A DNA stretch of 58,326 nt from Brenneria salicis ATCC 15712 = DSM 30166 (GTDB lineage Bacteria > Pseudomonadota > Gammaproteobacteria > Enterobacterales > Enterobacteriaceae), in NCBI RefSeq assembly GCF_003315515.1, contig NZ_QNRY01000021.1, positions 1-58,326 of the forward strand, written 5' to 3'. Numbering within the stretch: the stretch's first letter is position 1; each line of letters begins with the position of its first letter. Shown one piece after another: positions 35,035 to 44,988 of this stretch. The position numbers were made by a program, and so were the translations under genes. The notes beneath the pieces were generated by a model. The model searched no databases. It was given only the letters and a program-made list of their open reading frames with translations, and had not been told where the DNA came from.

Positions 35035-36567
35035 ATGACTCGTTCCCTGGCAAGACTGATAAAGAAATATACTTTATCCGCATTATTGATAGGTTTCGCC
35101 TCACACAGCTATGCGGGAAAACAGGATGATACGTTGGTTTATGCCTCGGATAACGAGGTGGAAAATGTTAGCCCTTACCACAATACATTGCGTGAGGGCG
35201 TCATTCTTTCCAACCTGGTGTGGGACCGTCTGATCTATCGCGATCCCAAAACGGGTGAATATGAACCTCAACTGGCGGCCGGTTGGGAATGGGATTCGCC
35301 GGAAATTCTGGTGTTGCGTTTGCGTAAAGGCATCAAATTCCATAATGGCGACGATTTTACCGCGGATGATGTGGTTTATACGTTTACCAATATTGCCGGT
35401 GATAATACCGGTTCCGTGATGCCGCAGAGCGTTAACTGGATAAAAGAAACCGAAAAGGTGGATGATTATACGGTAAAACTGCATCTTAAAAAGCCGTTCC
35501 CGGCAGCGCTGGAATATTTGTCCGGTCCAACGCCTATCCTCCCCGCCAAATATTTCGAGAAGGTCAAACTGGCTGGTTTCAGCAAAGCGCCTATCGGTAC
35601 AGGGCCTTACAAAATCACCAGCGTGACGCCGGCACAAGGCGTGATGATGGAAAAGAACCCGGATTACTTTAAGGACAGTCCACTCGGACAGCCCAAAATC
35701 GGTAAGCTGAAATTTGAGGTCATCCGCGATCCGGAAACCCGGTTGGCGCAGTTGATGACCGGTCAGGTCGACTGGATCTGGCGGGTATCCTCGGATCAGA
35801 TGTCTTCACTGGAAGCGATGCCGAATATTACGGTGAACAGCGGCGAAACCATGCGCGTGGGTTTCCTGGCGCTAAACATCAATGCCAATGGTCCTGAAGG
35901 CGAACCGCTGAAAGATCTGCGCGTGCGCCAGGCGATTAACTACGCCATCAACCGTAAGGGTATTGTCGATAATCTGGTGCGTGGCGGCAGTCAGCCGGTG
36001 TATTCCGCCTGCTTCCAGGCGCAGACCGCCTGTAACACCAGCAAGGTCATCAAGTATGACTACAACCCGGAAAAAGCCAAACAGTTGCTGGCGGAAGCGG
36101 GCTACCCCAACGGCTTTGACACGGATATCTGGGCTTACCGTGAGCGTGATTATGCGGAAGCGATCATCGGCGACTTGCGCAAGGTCGGTATTCGTGCCCG
36201 TCTGCACTATGTTCAGTATCAGGTGATGTCCGCCGATCTGATTTCCGGCAAAGCGCCGATGGGAATTCGTACCTGGGGCTCTTATTCCATCAATGATGCG
36301 TCCGCGTTCGTCACGCCTTACTTTGGCGGCGCCGGCGACGATATCTGGAAAGACGCCGAAGTGACCAGCATGCTGGAAAAAGCCGATCAGACCATCGATC
36401 CAAAAGCGCGTAGCGCGCAATACGCAGATGTACTGGGCCGTATTTCATCCCAGGCTTATTTGGCGCCGCTGTTTTCCTACTCAACCAACTACGCCTATAC
36501 CTCCGACCTGAGCTTTGACAGTTGGCCGGATGAATTGCCGCGTTTTGCCTTGGCTAGCTGGAAATAA
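35035..36567 (+). CDS. Peptide-type ABC transporter substrate-binding protein
   Basis: Family 5 extracellular solute-binding protein (DppA/OppA/NikA type), 510 aa. An N-terminal signal peptide with basic RSLARLIKKY, a hydrophobic stretch TLSALLIGFASHSYA and likely cleavage before GKQDDT precedes the bilobed domain. Landmarks are LRLRKGIKFHNGDDFTADDVVYTF and the later RVRQAINYAINRKGIVDNLVRGG. The frame opens at 34981, but ATG 35035 has a GGAGAA Shine-Dalgarno. It heads a complete five-gene ABC importer operon with an M20 peptidase. The substrate could be di- or oligopeptides, or N-acyl or other amino-acid conjugates; the sequence does not decide. Confidence 0.85.
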   Translation: MTRSLARLIKKYTLSALLIGFASHSYAGKQDDTLVYASDNEVENVSPYHNTLREGVILSNLVWDRLIYRDPKTGEYEPQLAAGWEWDSPEILVLRLRKGIKFHNGDDFTADDVVYTFTNIAGDNTGSVMPQSVNWIKETEKVDDYTVKLHLKKPFPAALEYLSGPTPILPAKYFEKVKLAGFSKAPIGTGPYKITSVTPAQGVMMEKNPDYFKDSPLGQPKIGKLKFEVIRDPETRLAQLMTGQVDWIWRVSSDQMSSLEAMPNITVNSGETMRVGFLALNINANGPEGEPLKDLRVRQAINYAINRKGIVDNLVRGGSQPVYSACFQAQTACNTSKVIKYDYNPEKAKQLLAEAGYPNGFDTDIWAYRERDYAEAIIGDLRKVGIRARLHYVQYQVMSADLISGKAPMGIRTWGSYSINDASAFVTPYFGGAGDDIWKDAEVTSMLEKADQTIDPKARSAQYADVLGRISSQAYLAPLFSYSTNYAYTSDLSFDSWPDELPRFALASWK

Positions 36568-36641
36568 CACGTTGACGGGGAATCAATCCACGCATTGATT
36601 CCCAGTTCCCACGAGCATTTGGTGAGAACGAGGAACTGTTC

Positions 36642-37559
36642 ATGATTATCTATATTTTACATCGGCTTCTGGTTGCACTGGCGGTACTGTTTACCGTCGC
36701 CGTAGTCAGTTTCTCTCTCTTGAACCTTTCCGGCGATCTGGCGGCGGCCATTGCCGGGCCTGACGCCACGGCTGATGTGGTGGAAAGCATCCGGGTGCAA
36801 TATGGGTTGGATCAGCCGTTAACCACGCAGTTTATGCACTGGATGTGGTCGGCGTTGCATCTCGATTTCGGGCGCTCCTTCTATTTTGAAAACACGGTGA
36901 TGGAACTGGTTGGGCAGAGAATGCCGGTGACGCTGAAGCTGGGCGTGGTGTCCCTGTTGCTGGCGTTGGTGGTGGCCATTCCTCTTGGCGTGTTGGCGGC
37001 GGTGTTCCGCGATACCTGGATTGACCGGTTATCCATTTTTATTTCGGTGATCGGACAGGCCATGCCGAACTTCTGGTTTGCCCTAATCCTGATCCTCATC
37101 TTTGCCGTTGGGCTTAAATGGGTGCCGGTGGCAGGCAACAGCAGTTGGCAGAATTTTGTCTTACCGGCGATTGCGCTGGGTTATTACGCGATGCCGTCCC
37201 TGATGCGCCTGACGCGCTCCGGCATGTTGGATGTGCTGGGCTCGGATTACATCCGTACCGCGCGGGCAAAGGGGCTGAGCACCTTCAACGTGATTGTGAA
37301 GCACGGTCTGCGTAACGCCATTATTCCTGTGGTGGCGCTGGCGACGGTTGAACTGGGTTTTATGTTGGGCGGATCTGTGGTGATTGAATCCATCTTCGCG
37401 CTGCAAGGGTTGGGACAACTGGCGTGGGATTCCATCTCCCGCAATGATTTCCCGGTAGTTCAGGCCATCGTATTGATTATCTCAGTGTTTTATATCGGGC
37501 TGACATTTTTGGCGGATGTCCTTAATGCGGCGTTAGATCCGCGCTTACGTACCCAATAA
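36642..37559 (+). CDS. Peptide-type ABC transporter permease (DppB-like)
   Basis: 305 aa, about six membrane helices. Start MIIYILHRLLVALAVLFTVAVVSFSLL and the SGDLAAAIAG, IRVQYGLDQPL and DYIRTARAKGLSTFNVIVKHGLRNAIIPV stretches are those of the DppB/OppB family; the last is the ATPase-coupling loop. It is 74 bp after the binding-protein gene. Confidence 0.9.
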   Translation: MIIYILHRLLVALAVLFTVAVVSFSLLNLSGDLAAAIAGPDATADVVESIRVQYGLDQPLTTQFMHWMWSALHLDFGRSFYFENTVMELVGQRMPVTLKLGVVSLLLALVVAIPLGVLAAVFRDTWIDRLSIFISVIGQAMPNFWFALILILIFAVGLKWVPVAGNSSWQNFVLPAIALGYYAMPSLMRLTRSGMLDVLGSDYIRTARAKGLSTFNVIVKHGLRNAIIPVVALATVELGFMLGGSVVIESIFALQGLGQLAWDSISRNDFPVVQAIVLIISVFYIGLTFLADVLNAALDPRLRTQ

Positions 37560-37568
37560 GGAGCTTCC

Positions 37569-38501
37569 ATGAAATCGTCATCATCTCTTTCTTCAACACT
37601 GGCGGCGAAAGCGCCGGTGGCGGAACCGGGATTGGCCCCTGAGCCAACCCCAATGCGGCGCTGGCTGAAGACCATACTGGGACATCACAGTATGACGCTG
37701 GGCCTGATTATTATCGGCGTGATTATCGTGGCGGCGATCTTCGCGCCGTTTATCAGCCCGCACGATCCCTATGCGCAGGATGTCAGCCAGCGTTTGATCC
37801 CTCCGGTATGGCATGAAAAAGGAAGCTGGGAGCATGTGTTGGGAACCGACAAACTGGGACGCGACTACCTGAGCCGCCTGCTATACGGCGCGCGGGTATC
37901 AATGATTATCGGGTTGGTTGCCGTGGTGGTTTCCGGGTTTATCGGCGTCACGCTGGGGATTCTGGCGGGCTATTTTGGCGGCCGGGTGGATTCCGTCGTC
38001 AGCTATATCCTGACGGTTCGCCTCTCCATGCCGGTGATTCTGGTGGCGCTGGCGACGGCGGCGTTGGTGGGCGGATCGGTAAAGGTGGTTATTCTGCTGC
38101 TTGGTTTACTGCTGTGGGACCGTTTTCTGATTGTTTCGCGATCGGTGACGCGTCAACTACGTGAGGCCGAGTTTATTGCGGCGGCCAGAACGCTGGGCGC
38201 CTCGTCGCTGTTCATTATGTTGCGGGAGATTCTGCCTAATCTGATCGGGCCGTTGACGGTGGTGGCGACGCTGGAAATCGCGCACGCCATTCTGCTGGAA
38301 GCGACGCTCTCTTTCCTGGGGCTTGGGGTTCAGCCGCCGATGCCGTCATGGGGACTGATGATAGCGGAAGGCAAGGCTTACATGTTCTTTCAACCCTGGG
38401 TAATTCTGATTCCCGGCATTGTGCTGGCGGTCGTGGTGTTGGGGATCAATCTGGTGGGCGATGGCCTGCGGGATATCACCGCACTGGACGGACGTAACTG
38501 A
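37569..38501 (+). CDS. Peptide-type ABC transporter permease (DppC-like)
   Basis: 310 aa, with the N-terminal cytoplasmic stretch and FAPFISPHDPYAQD that mark DppC/OppC proteins, the LGTDKLGRDYLSRLLYGARVS segment and the coupling loop AEFIAAARTLGASSLFIMLREILPNL. It pairs with the permease gene nine bases upstream. Confidence 0.9.
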   Translation: MKSSSSLSSTLAAKAPVAEPGLAPEPTPMRRWLKTILGHHSMTLGLIIIGVIIVAAIFAPFISPHDPYAQDVSQRLIPPVWHEKGSWEHVLGTDKLGRDYLSRLLYGARVSMIIGLVAVVVSGFIGVTLGILAGYFGGRVDSVVSYILTVRLSMPVILVALATAALVGGSVKVVILLLGLLLWDRFLIVSRSVTRQLREAEFIAAARTLGASSLFIMLREILPNLIGPLTVVATLEIAHAILLEATLSFLGLGVQPPMPSWGLMIAEGKAYMFFQPWVILIPGIVLAVVVLGINLVGDGLRDITALDGRN

Positions 38502-38511
38502 GGAAATGGCC

Positions 38512-39501
38512 ATGAAGAATGACATTCTGCTGGATGTAAAAAACCTGCGGGTTGATCTGCCCACGTCGCGCGGTACGTTGCACACGGTGCGCGGCATTGA
38601 TTTTACGGTAAGCCGGGGTGAAATGTTGTGTCTGGTGGGAGAGTCCGGTTGCGGCAAATCCATGACCTCGCTGGCGTTGATGGACTTGCTGCCGCGCAAA
38701 GCGGTACGCACGGCGGACAGTATGCATTTCAAGGGAATGAATTTGCTTTCGCTGAAAAAACGTGACATCACCGCGTTGCGCGGCGATCAAATGTCAATGA
38801 TTTTTCAGGAGCCGATGACCTCCCTCAACCCTTCTTTCACCCTGGGTAATCAGCTTTGTGAAACCCTGATGGCGCACCGCAAGGTATCGCAGGCCGAAGC
38901 CAGAGATCGGGCGGTATATCTGATGGAGCGGGTAGGCATTCCGATGGCGTCCGCCCGGCTTAATCAATATCCTCACCAGCTTTCCGGCGGTTTGCGCCAG
39001 CGCATCATGATCGCTATGGCGCTGATGTGCGAGCCGGATCTGATTATTGCCGATGAGCCCACCACCGCGCTGGACGTGACGATTCAGGCGCAGATCCTGC
39101 GTATGCTGCGTGAGCTTCAGCAGGAGCTTGGCACCGCCGTAATTTTCATCACTCACGATCTGGGCGTTGTGGCGCGTATCGCCGATCGGGTGGCGGTAAT
39201 GTACGCCGGACAGATTGTGGAAACGGCGCCGGTGATGGAGCTATTTAACCAGCCACAGCACCCCTATACTCGCGCGTTGCTTGATTGTATTCCGGTTGCA
39301 GGAAAAACCGTGCCGGGTCAGCCGCTGAAAGCGATTCCCGGTGTGGTGCCCAGTCTGGTCGGCGTACAAACTGGCTGCGCATTCAGCAATCGTTGTGCGC
39401 ATTGCAGCGATATCTGTCATCAGAACCCGCCGTATGTTCAGGTGACGTCTGATCATGAAGTGCGTTGCGTCCGGGCATTGAAGAAAGCGGAGGTGGCATG
39501 A
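38512..39501 (+). CDS. Peptide-type ABC transporter ATP-binding protein (DppD-like)
   Basis: 329 aa. Walker [15 protein letters not shown]-loop [11 protein letters not shown], signature [15 protein letters not shown] and Walker [15 protein letters not shown]. The C-terminal region [24 protein letters not shown] holds the Cys-rich motif that can carry an iron-sulfur cluster in DppD/OppD. I chose ATG 38512, at good spacing from AGGA; ATG 38506 is too close to it. Confidence 0.9.
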   Translation: MKNDILLDVKNLRVDLPTSRGTLHTVRGIDFTVSRGEMLCLVGESGCGKSMTSLALMDLLPRKAVRTADSMHFKGMNLLSLKKRDITALRGDQMSMIFQEPMTSLNPSFTLGNQLCETLMAHRKVSQAEARDRAVYLMERVGIPMASARLNQYPHQLSGGLRQRIMIAMALMCEPDLIIADEPTTALDVTIQAQILRMLRELQQELGTAVIFITHDLGVVARIADRVAVMYAGQIVETAPVMELFNQPQHPYTRALLDCIPVAGKTVPGQPLKAIPGVVPSLVGVQTGCAFSNRCAHCSDICHQNPPYVQVTSDHEVRCVRALKKAEVA

Positions 39502-40388
39502 ATAATCAAATGAATCAACAAACCGGCGGTAATGATCAACAGATGGCCGCCGCGTTGCCGACGCATATTCCGGGCAATGTTAATATTGCGCTGGAATTGT
39601 GCGCGCTCACCAGGGTGTTCCGTTTGAATCACGGTCTGTTTACCCGCGCGGGCGAAATCCGCGCCGTGGATAACGTCTCGTTGCGTGTGCGCCGCGGCGA
39701 AACGCTGGGGCTGGTGGGCGAATCAGGCTGCGGGAAGAGTACGCTGGCAAAAATGCTACTGGGGCTGCTTGAGCCTACCTCCGGCAACGTGCTGATCGAA
39801 GGACGCGAGATTGACATCACCGAGCGCAAAGCCATGTCATCTCGCATTCAGCCGATTTTTCAAGACCCCTATTCGTCCCTTAATCCGCGGCGAACCGTTT
39901 CCGATATTGTGGAAGTGGCGTTGAATCTTCACAAGATCGGCACGCCCGAAGAAAGGAAAACGCGCGTCAAAGAGATGCTGGATGTGGTGGGCATGCCGGC
40001 CCGTACTCACAGTCAGTATCCCGGCCAGCTTTCAGGCGGTCAGCGTCAGCGGGTGGCGATTGCCAGAGCGCTGATTATGCGGCCTGAGATCCTCATTTGC
40101 GATGAACCCACTTCCGCATTGGATGTTTCCGTGCAGGCGCAGATCCTCAATTTGCTGCTTGAGCTTAAACAGGAGTTTGGCCTCACTTACCTGCTTATCA
40201 GCCACAACCTGTCGGTGGTGGAGCATCTGGTTGATCATGTGGCGGTGATGCAAAAAGGGGCGATTGTCGAACAGGGAACGCGTGAGCAGATTTTTCATTC
40301 ACCGCAGCATCCGTATACCCGATCGCTGCTGGCTTCCGTGTTGACGCCAGAGCCGGGGTTGGGGATCCCCGATATCGAACGCCATTAA
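39498..40388 (+). CDS. Peptide-type ABC transporter ATP-binding protein (DppF-like)
   Basis: 296 aa, with an Asn/Gln-rich N-terminal tail ([20 protein letters not shown]) before the ABC domain. Walker [16 protein letters not shown]-loop IFQDPYSSLNP, signature LSGGQRQRVAIARAL, Walker B ILICDEPTSALDVS. It overlaps the previous ATPase gene by four bases (ATGA) and completes a full importer. Confidence 0.9.
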   Translation: MNNQMNQQTGGNDQQMAAALPTHIPGNVNIALELCALTRVFRLNHGLFTRAGEIRAVDNVSLRVRRGETLGLVGESGCGKSTLAKMLLGLLEPTSGNVLIEGREIDITERKAMSSRIQPIFQDPYSSLNPRRTVSDIVEVALNLHKIGTPEERKTRVKEMLDVVGMPARTHSQYPGQLSGGQRQRVAIARALIMRPEILICDEPTSALDVSVQAQILNLLLELKQEFGLTYLLISHNLSVVEHLVDHVAVMQKGAIVEQGTREQIFHSPQHPYTRSLLASVLTPEPGLGIPDIERH

Positions 40389-40554
40389 CCGATAAGCGAC
40401 CGTTCAATAACAGCATGACATCCCTGGGTGAGCGCCGGGGAGGGGCTTTGCTTGCCCGAATTCGAATAAACAGATACGGCATTACGCCCGAAAGTATTGG
40501 CCGCGAAAATATTGCCGTGACGCATGAATATCCAGACAAGAGGACAGACTGAAG

Positions 40555-41991
40555 ATGACGCGTGAAGAGACGATTCAGGCAACCGTTGACTATTTTGGTT
40601 CAGGAAAATTCGAGCAGACGCTGGCGCGCCGCGTGGCATTCCGTACAGAAAGCCAGAACGCCGACAGCGGGCCGCTGCTGATGTCTTATCTGACGGAAGA
40701 GATGATCCCGGCGCTACATGCCCTGTCATTTGAATGCCTGCTGGTGGAGAATCCGGTTAACGAAAGATGTCCGTTTTTATTGGCCCGCCGCATTGAACCC
40801 CAGGCGGAATTGACGCTGTTGACCTACGGCCACGGTGATGTGGTGCGGGGTTATGATGAGCAATGGCGCGCCGGGTTATCGCCCTGGGACATGGTCAGGG
40901 CTGATAGCCGCTGGTACGGGCGCGGCACGGCGGACAACAAAGGCCAGCATACTATCAATCTGGCGGCGCTGGAGCAGGTATTGAAAGCGCGTGGCGGTCA
41001 ATTGGGCTACAACGTGAAAATCATTCTGGAAATGGGCGAAGAGGATGGTTCTCCGGGGCTGGATGAAGTGTGTGAGCAATACCGTGACTGGCTGGCCGCC
41101 GATCTGTTTATTGCCTCTGATGGCCCGCGCGTTTCCGCATCCCGGCCAACCTTGTTTCTCGGTTCCCGCGGGGTGTTCAACTTCGAACTGCAACTGAATT
41201 TACGCGAAGGCGCGCATCATTCCGGTAACTGGGGCGGGCTGTTGAGCAATCCGGGGATTCGGCTGGCGCACGCCATCGCCAGCATGGTGGACGCGCATGG
41301 CCGCATCCTGGTTCCTGGCCTGCGTCCGCCCGCGTTGTCGGACAATATGCGCCGGGTGCTGTCGGATCTTGAACTGGGCGGCGGCGCGACTGACCCGGTC
41401 ATCGATGCTCAATGGGGCGAGCCGGGGCTGACCGCCGCCGAGAAAGTGTATGCCTGGAATACGCTGGATGTCCTGGCGTTCGTTACCGGCAACCCGGATA
41501 AACCGGCCCATGCCATTCCGCCGCAGGCGAAAGCGCATTGTCATATGCGTTATGTCATGGGGTGCGACGTGGCGAATTTTACCCGGCATATCCGGCATCA
41601 TCTTGATGCCAACGGTTTTGAGGATGTCGAGATAGTCAACGATGCCAGTCATTACAAAGCGACCCGGCTGGATCTCAATGACCCGTGGGTGGCCTGGGGC
41701 GTGATGTCAATCAAGCGTTCGGTCGGCGCGAATGCCGCCGTGTTGCCGAACTTTGGCGGCGGGCTGCCCAATGCCTGCTTTTCGGAAACGCTGGGTTTGC
41801 CGACGCTGTGGGTGCCGCACTCTTATCCCGCCTGCTCCCAGCATGCGCCGAACGAACACATTCTGGTGGAGATGACGCTTGAGTCGCTGAAAATCATGAC
41901 CGGCTTGTTCTGGGATCTGGCGGAACAAGGGAAAGATATCGTCAAAGTGCGTTCAAAGCGGGAGGCATCGCCGTCGGTAACCGCGTTATAA
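40555..41991 (+). CDS. M20-family metallopeptidase / amidohydrolase
   Basis: 478 aa zinc hydrolase of the M20 family (carboxypeptidase/dipeptidase group). Metal and catalytic residues are seen: H93 and D95 in YGHGDVVRG, D127 in YGRGTADNKG, E162/E163 in EMGEEDGSPGLDE, and the C-terminal H in PNEHILVEM. A dimerisation domain lies between (about 220-340). It follows the peptide importer, so the likely job is to cleave the imported compound in the cytoplasm; no signal peptide is seen. The exact substrate is unknown. Confidence 0.85.
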   Translation: MTREETIQATVDYFGSGKFEQTLARRVAFRTESQNADSGPLLMSYLTEEMIPALHALSFECLLVENPVNERCPFLLARRIEPQAELTLLTYGHGDVVRGYDEQWRAGLSPWDMVRADSRWYGRGTADNKGQHTINLAALEQVLKARGGQLGYNVKIILEMGEEDGSPGLDEVCEQYRDWLAADLFIASDGPRVSASRPTLFLGSRGVFNFELQLNLREGAHHSGNWGGLLSNPGIRLAHAIASMVDAHGRILVPGLRPPALSDNMRRVLSDLELGGGATDPVIDAQWGEPGLTAAEKVYAWNTLDVLAFVTGNPDKPAHAIPPQAKAHCHMRYVMGCDVANFTRHIRHHLDANGFEDVEIVNDASHYKATRLDLNDPWVAWGVMSIKRSVGANAAVLPNFGGGLPNACFSETLGLPTLWVPHSYPACSQHAPNEHILVEMTLESLKIMTGLFWDLAEQGKDIVKVRSKREASPSVTAL

Positions 41992-42147
41992 ATCGGCACG
42001 ATGCCAGTTAAAGGGATGAGGTGTCGCCTCATCCCGATTGTACCGGCCAGTTCAGCCAGAACAGATGAGTATTATCCTCCTGATTTACATTTGTCTATGA
42101 TGAGCCTGTTGCGGTTGAGTCATCGTTAAACACAAGGCGGAGCGCTC

Positions 42148-43077
42148 ATGCATAACAACGAAATTCGTTATTTTATGGCGGTGGCGAGCACCGGGTCGCT
42201 AAGCGCGGCCAGCCAGCAGTTGTTTGTGGCGGTGTCCGCCATCAGCCGCCAGATCCAGCGGCTGGAGGCACGGCTGGGCGTGCCTTTATTTGAGCGACAT
42301 GCCCGCGGTATGGTGCTGAATGACGCCGGGCATATTCTGGAAAATCACGTCCGGCGCAGTATCGTCGATATGGAGTTGGCGATTGCTGAAATCGAGGGGC
42401 TGAAATCCTCCCGGCAAACGACGATCCGTATCGTGTGTACCGATGGTCTGGCGTTCAATCTGTTGCCGACGCTATTGGCGAAATACCGGCAACAGCATCC
42501 GGCGGTCAATTTTGTGCTGACGGTCGGCAGCGCCAGACAGGTTCCCGATCTGGTCCGCCACGGCGAATGCGATGTGGCGCTGAAGTACAGCCTGTCGCCG
42601 GAGCACGGCATCAAGGTGATATCGTCATTTTCCGCGCCGTTTATGGTGGTGATGAAGGACGATCACCCGCTGGCTGCGAGCGATTTTCAACTGGCCGACC
42701 TCAATGATTTTCCCGTCATCCTGCCCGATCAGGCGGCGACGGTCCGCCAACTGTTCGATCTCTCATGCCGTATAAGCGGTGTTTTTATCGATCCCGTTTT
42801 TACCTGTAATCACTTTTCTACCTTGTATGCCTTTTTGCTCAATACCCCGAATGCCATCGCCATATGCAGTCATTTTTCCGTGTTATACAGCGCCCGGATC
42901 GATGGTTTACAGGTGAGGTCGGTCAGTCTGGAGCAACTGGGGCAGCGCACGTTGCAGGTTCAGACGGAAGTCAACAAACCGGTGACTGCGGTACTGAAAG
43001 GCTTTTTTGACTTCTTACACGATGAACTAACGCAGCAGGATGTGCGGTTTCGTCAGGCGTATCGCCTCCAGACGTGA
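42148..43077 (+). CDS. LysR-family transcriptional regulator
   Basis: 309 aa. The N-terminal winged helix (MHNNEIRYFMAVASTGSLSAASQQLFVAVSAISRQIQRLEARLG) and the C-terminal substrate-binding domain from about residue 90 are typical. It is encoded just downstream of the peptidase, on the same strand, so it likely governs the peptide-import operon; LysR proteins more often sit divergent from their targets, so this is inference. The effector is not known. Confidence 0.85.
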   Translation: MHNNEIRYFMAVASTGSLSAASQQLFVAVSAISRQIQRLEARLGVPLFERHARGMVLNDAGHILENHVRRSIVDMELAIAEIEGLKSSRQTTIRIVCTDGLAFNLLPTLLAKYRQQHPAVNFVLTVGSARQVPDLVRHGECDVALKYSLSPEHGIKVISSFSAPFMVVMKDDHPLAASDFQLADLNDFPVILPDQAATVRQLFDLSCRISGVFIDPVFTCNHFSTLYAFLLNTPNAIAICSHFSVLYSARIDGLQVRSVSLEQLGQRTLQVQTEVNKPVTAVLKGFFDFLHDELTQQDVRFRQAYRLQT

Positions 43078-43128
43078 AAGGCGACGGCGAAACCCGCACA
43101 TTGTCACGCTGCGTCAGTCAGATTCGGG

Positions 43129-44127
43129 TTACGGCTTGGCGGGGATGGCATCGGTCTGTTGCGCGGCGGAGCGTGATTTGTTCAGCGTAACGACCAGCAT
43201 ACCGGCAATAATAGCGATGACGCCGATGACTAATCCTGATGTTAACGATTCTCCGAAAAATGCGACGGAGATAAACAGCCCGACGAGCGGGACGCACAGC
43301 ATAGAGGAGGCCATGCTGGTGCTGGAAATCCACTGGCTTGCCGCGTTAACCGCGCAGAAACAGAACGCGGTGGCGAGCGGCCCGACAAACAGCGAGATCT
43401 CCCATAAACGCGTGGAGTTATCCCCGGTATAAGGACCTTCCTGATACCAGGCGATGATGATTAAAGGGAGCGTGGCAATCAGCATTTGCCAGGGCGCGAG
43501 ATGATAAGCGCTGGAGGCGCCTCGGTAATAACGCAGATGCAGAATGCAAATGGCCCAGCATAGCGAAGCGAGCAACAGCAATAAGTTGGCCCACAGCGCG
43601 TTATGATCTGTCCAGTCCAGCGTCAGAGGATTGAACAGAATGGCGACTCCGGCGATGCCTATCAGCGTGCCCAGCAGTTCCTGCCGGGTTACTTTTTGCC
43701 GGAAGATAAGAATGGCGCCCGGCAATACCCACAGCGGGGTGGTATAGGCAAGAATGGCGGAGCGGCCAGCGGGGATCTCGGTCATGGCGATCGCACCCAG
43801 CGCGGTAAAGCTCAACATTTGTAGCAAACCGACGCTGAATAACAAGGGGATATCGCGACGCCTGGGCAACCGGAGCGTGCCGGTCACAATCTGGATAAAG
43901 AACAGACACAATCCACCGAGCGCGAAACGCAATGCGGAAAACCACAGCGGGGTGATATGTTCCAGCCCAAGTTTCATGACCGGCCAGTTAGTCCCCCAGA
44001 CCAGAATGGCCAGCAGCAGCAAAAAAAGGCCGCCAATCTGACGTAGTGATAATTCCGCCGGCAATATTTCAGTCAGTGATTGTTTTTGCCAGATAATTTT
44101 CTTATTTCTTAACGAGGGATAAATCAT
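43129..44127 (-). CDS. EamA/DMT-family transporter
   Basis: 332 aa, about ten membrane helices in two EamA repeats (first from LSLRQIGGLFLLLLAILVWGTNWP, second from about residue 170). The motif GTNWPVMKLGLEHITPLWFSALRFALGGL is the DMT family's first loop. Such proteins often export amino acids, as RhtA does. It is divergent from an Lrp-type regulator, a pairing often seen for amino-acid exporters, with a perfect 21-bp inverted repeat in between. Start ATG 44127 has a weak GGAA. Confidence 0.82.
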   Translation of the reverse strand: MIYPSLRNKKIIWQKQSLTEILPAELSLRQIGGLFLLLLAILVWGTNWPVMKLGLEHITPLWFSALRFALGGLCLFFIQIVTGTLRLPRRRDIPLLFSVGLLQMLSFTALGAIAMTEIPAGRSAILAYTTPLWVLPGAILIFRQKVTRQELLGTLIGIAGVAILFNPLTLDWTDHNALWANLLLLLASLCWAICILHLRYYRGASSAYHLAPWQMLIATLPLIIIAWYQEGPYTGDNSTRLWEISLFVGPLATAFCFCAVNAASQWISSTSMASSMLCVPLVGLFISVAFFGESLTSGLVIGVIAIIAGMLVVTLNKSRSAAQQTDAIPAKP

Positions 44128-44159
44128 TTTATATTTCCGGTCGTCATAAAAGTATCCTG

Positions 44160-44218
44160 CTGGTAAACCTTATTGTTTTTGTAATTTATCATCACAGAAA
44201 AACAATAAGGTTTACCAG
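44160..44218. repeat. Perfect 21-bp inverted repeat between the exporter and Lrp-type genes
   Basis: Arms 44160-44180 and 44198-44218 are exact reverse complements, begin CTGGTAAACCTTATTG and are separated by a 17-nt AT-rich spacer. The arm ends 33 bp before the exporter start and 125 bp before the regulator start. It could be the operator of the Lrp-type regulator, an RNA hairpin in the exporter leader, or a scar of a mobile element. Confidence 0.95.
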
Positions 44219-44343
44219 AAGATTAGATAAACCCAGTTTATTATTTTTCTGACGGAAATTTTTTCTGTTATTTGCTGTGATATGTTTATTTTCAGAATGA
44301 TTCTTTCGATCAACCGTTCATTGACAGTAAAGGTTTTCTTTAT

Positions 44344-44832
44344 ATGCGCAAACTGGATAAAACTGATATCAGCATCCTTAATAAATTGCAGGAAAACGCC
44401 AGGATCACCCACGCTGATTTGGCGCGTGCCGTGAACCTTTCCACCACACCTTGCTTTAACCGGGTGAAAGCGCTCGAAGAACTCGGGCTTATCCGTCAAC
44501 AGGTCACCCTGCTTTCACCTGAGCGCCTGGGGTTACACGTTAATGTGTTCATCCATGTCAGTCTGGACAGGCAGGTGGAAGCGGCGTTGCAGCAGTTCGA
44601 GCAGGCTATTTCAGCGTGTCCTGAAGTGATGGAGTGCTATCTGATGACGGGCGACGCGGATTATCTTCTTCGCGTTCTGGTTAAAAATATCAATGAGATA
44701 GAGCACTTTATTCTTCACCATCTGACGCGAATTCCCGGCGTGGCCAATATCCGCTCCAGCTTCGCGCTCAAGCAGGTTCGCTACAAAACCACATTGCCGT
44801 TGCCCGCGGAAGGAATGCTGTTGCCGCAGTAG
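44344..44832 (+). CDS. Lrp/AsnC-family regulator (next to the EamA exporter)
   Basis: 162 aa. Helix-turn-helix [32 protein letters not shown], then a RAM domain with [19 protein letters not shown]. It is divergent from the exporter and upstream of acdS in the same direction (219 bp). It may respond to an amino acid and control exporter and/or acdS. It is not AsnC (14354) or the third Lrp-type gene at 46140, from which it differs clearly. Confidence 0.88.
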   Translation: MRKLDKTDISILNKLQENARITHADLARAVNLSTTPCFNRVKALEELGLIRQQVTLLSPERLGLHVNVFIHVSLDRQVEAALQQFEQAISACPEVMECYLMTGDADYLLRVLVKNINEIEHFILHHLTRIPGVANIRSSFALKQVRYKTTLPLPAEGMLLPQ

Positions 44833-44988
44833 ATTTTTTGTCGTTAATTTTATTTCATTTTTTGTTTTTAAATAGAAATTATTTCATTTATTTTGTGTTT
44901 TTTGTGAAATTTAAAAGATAAAAACAGGATGATTTAGCAATTTAAATTCATTCGATTTCAGGTAAAGTTATCAACATGGCGTGACGGT

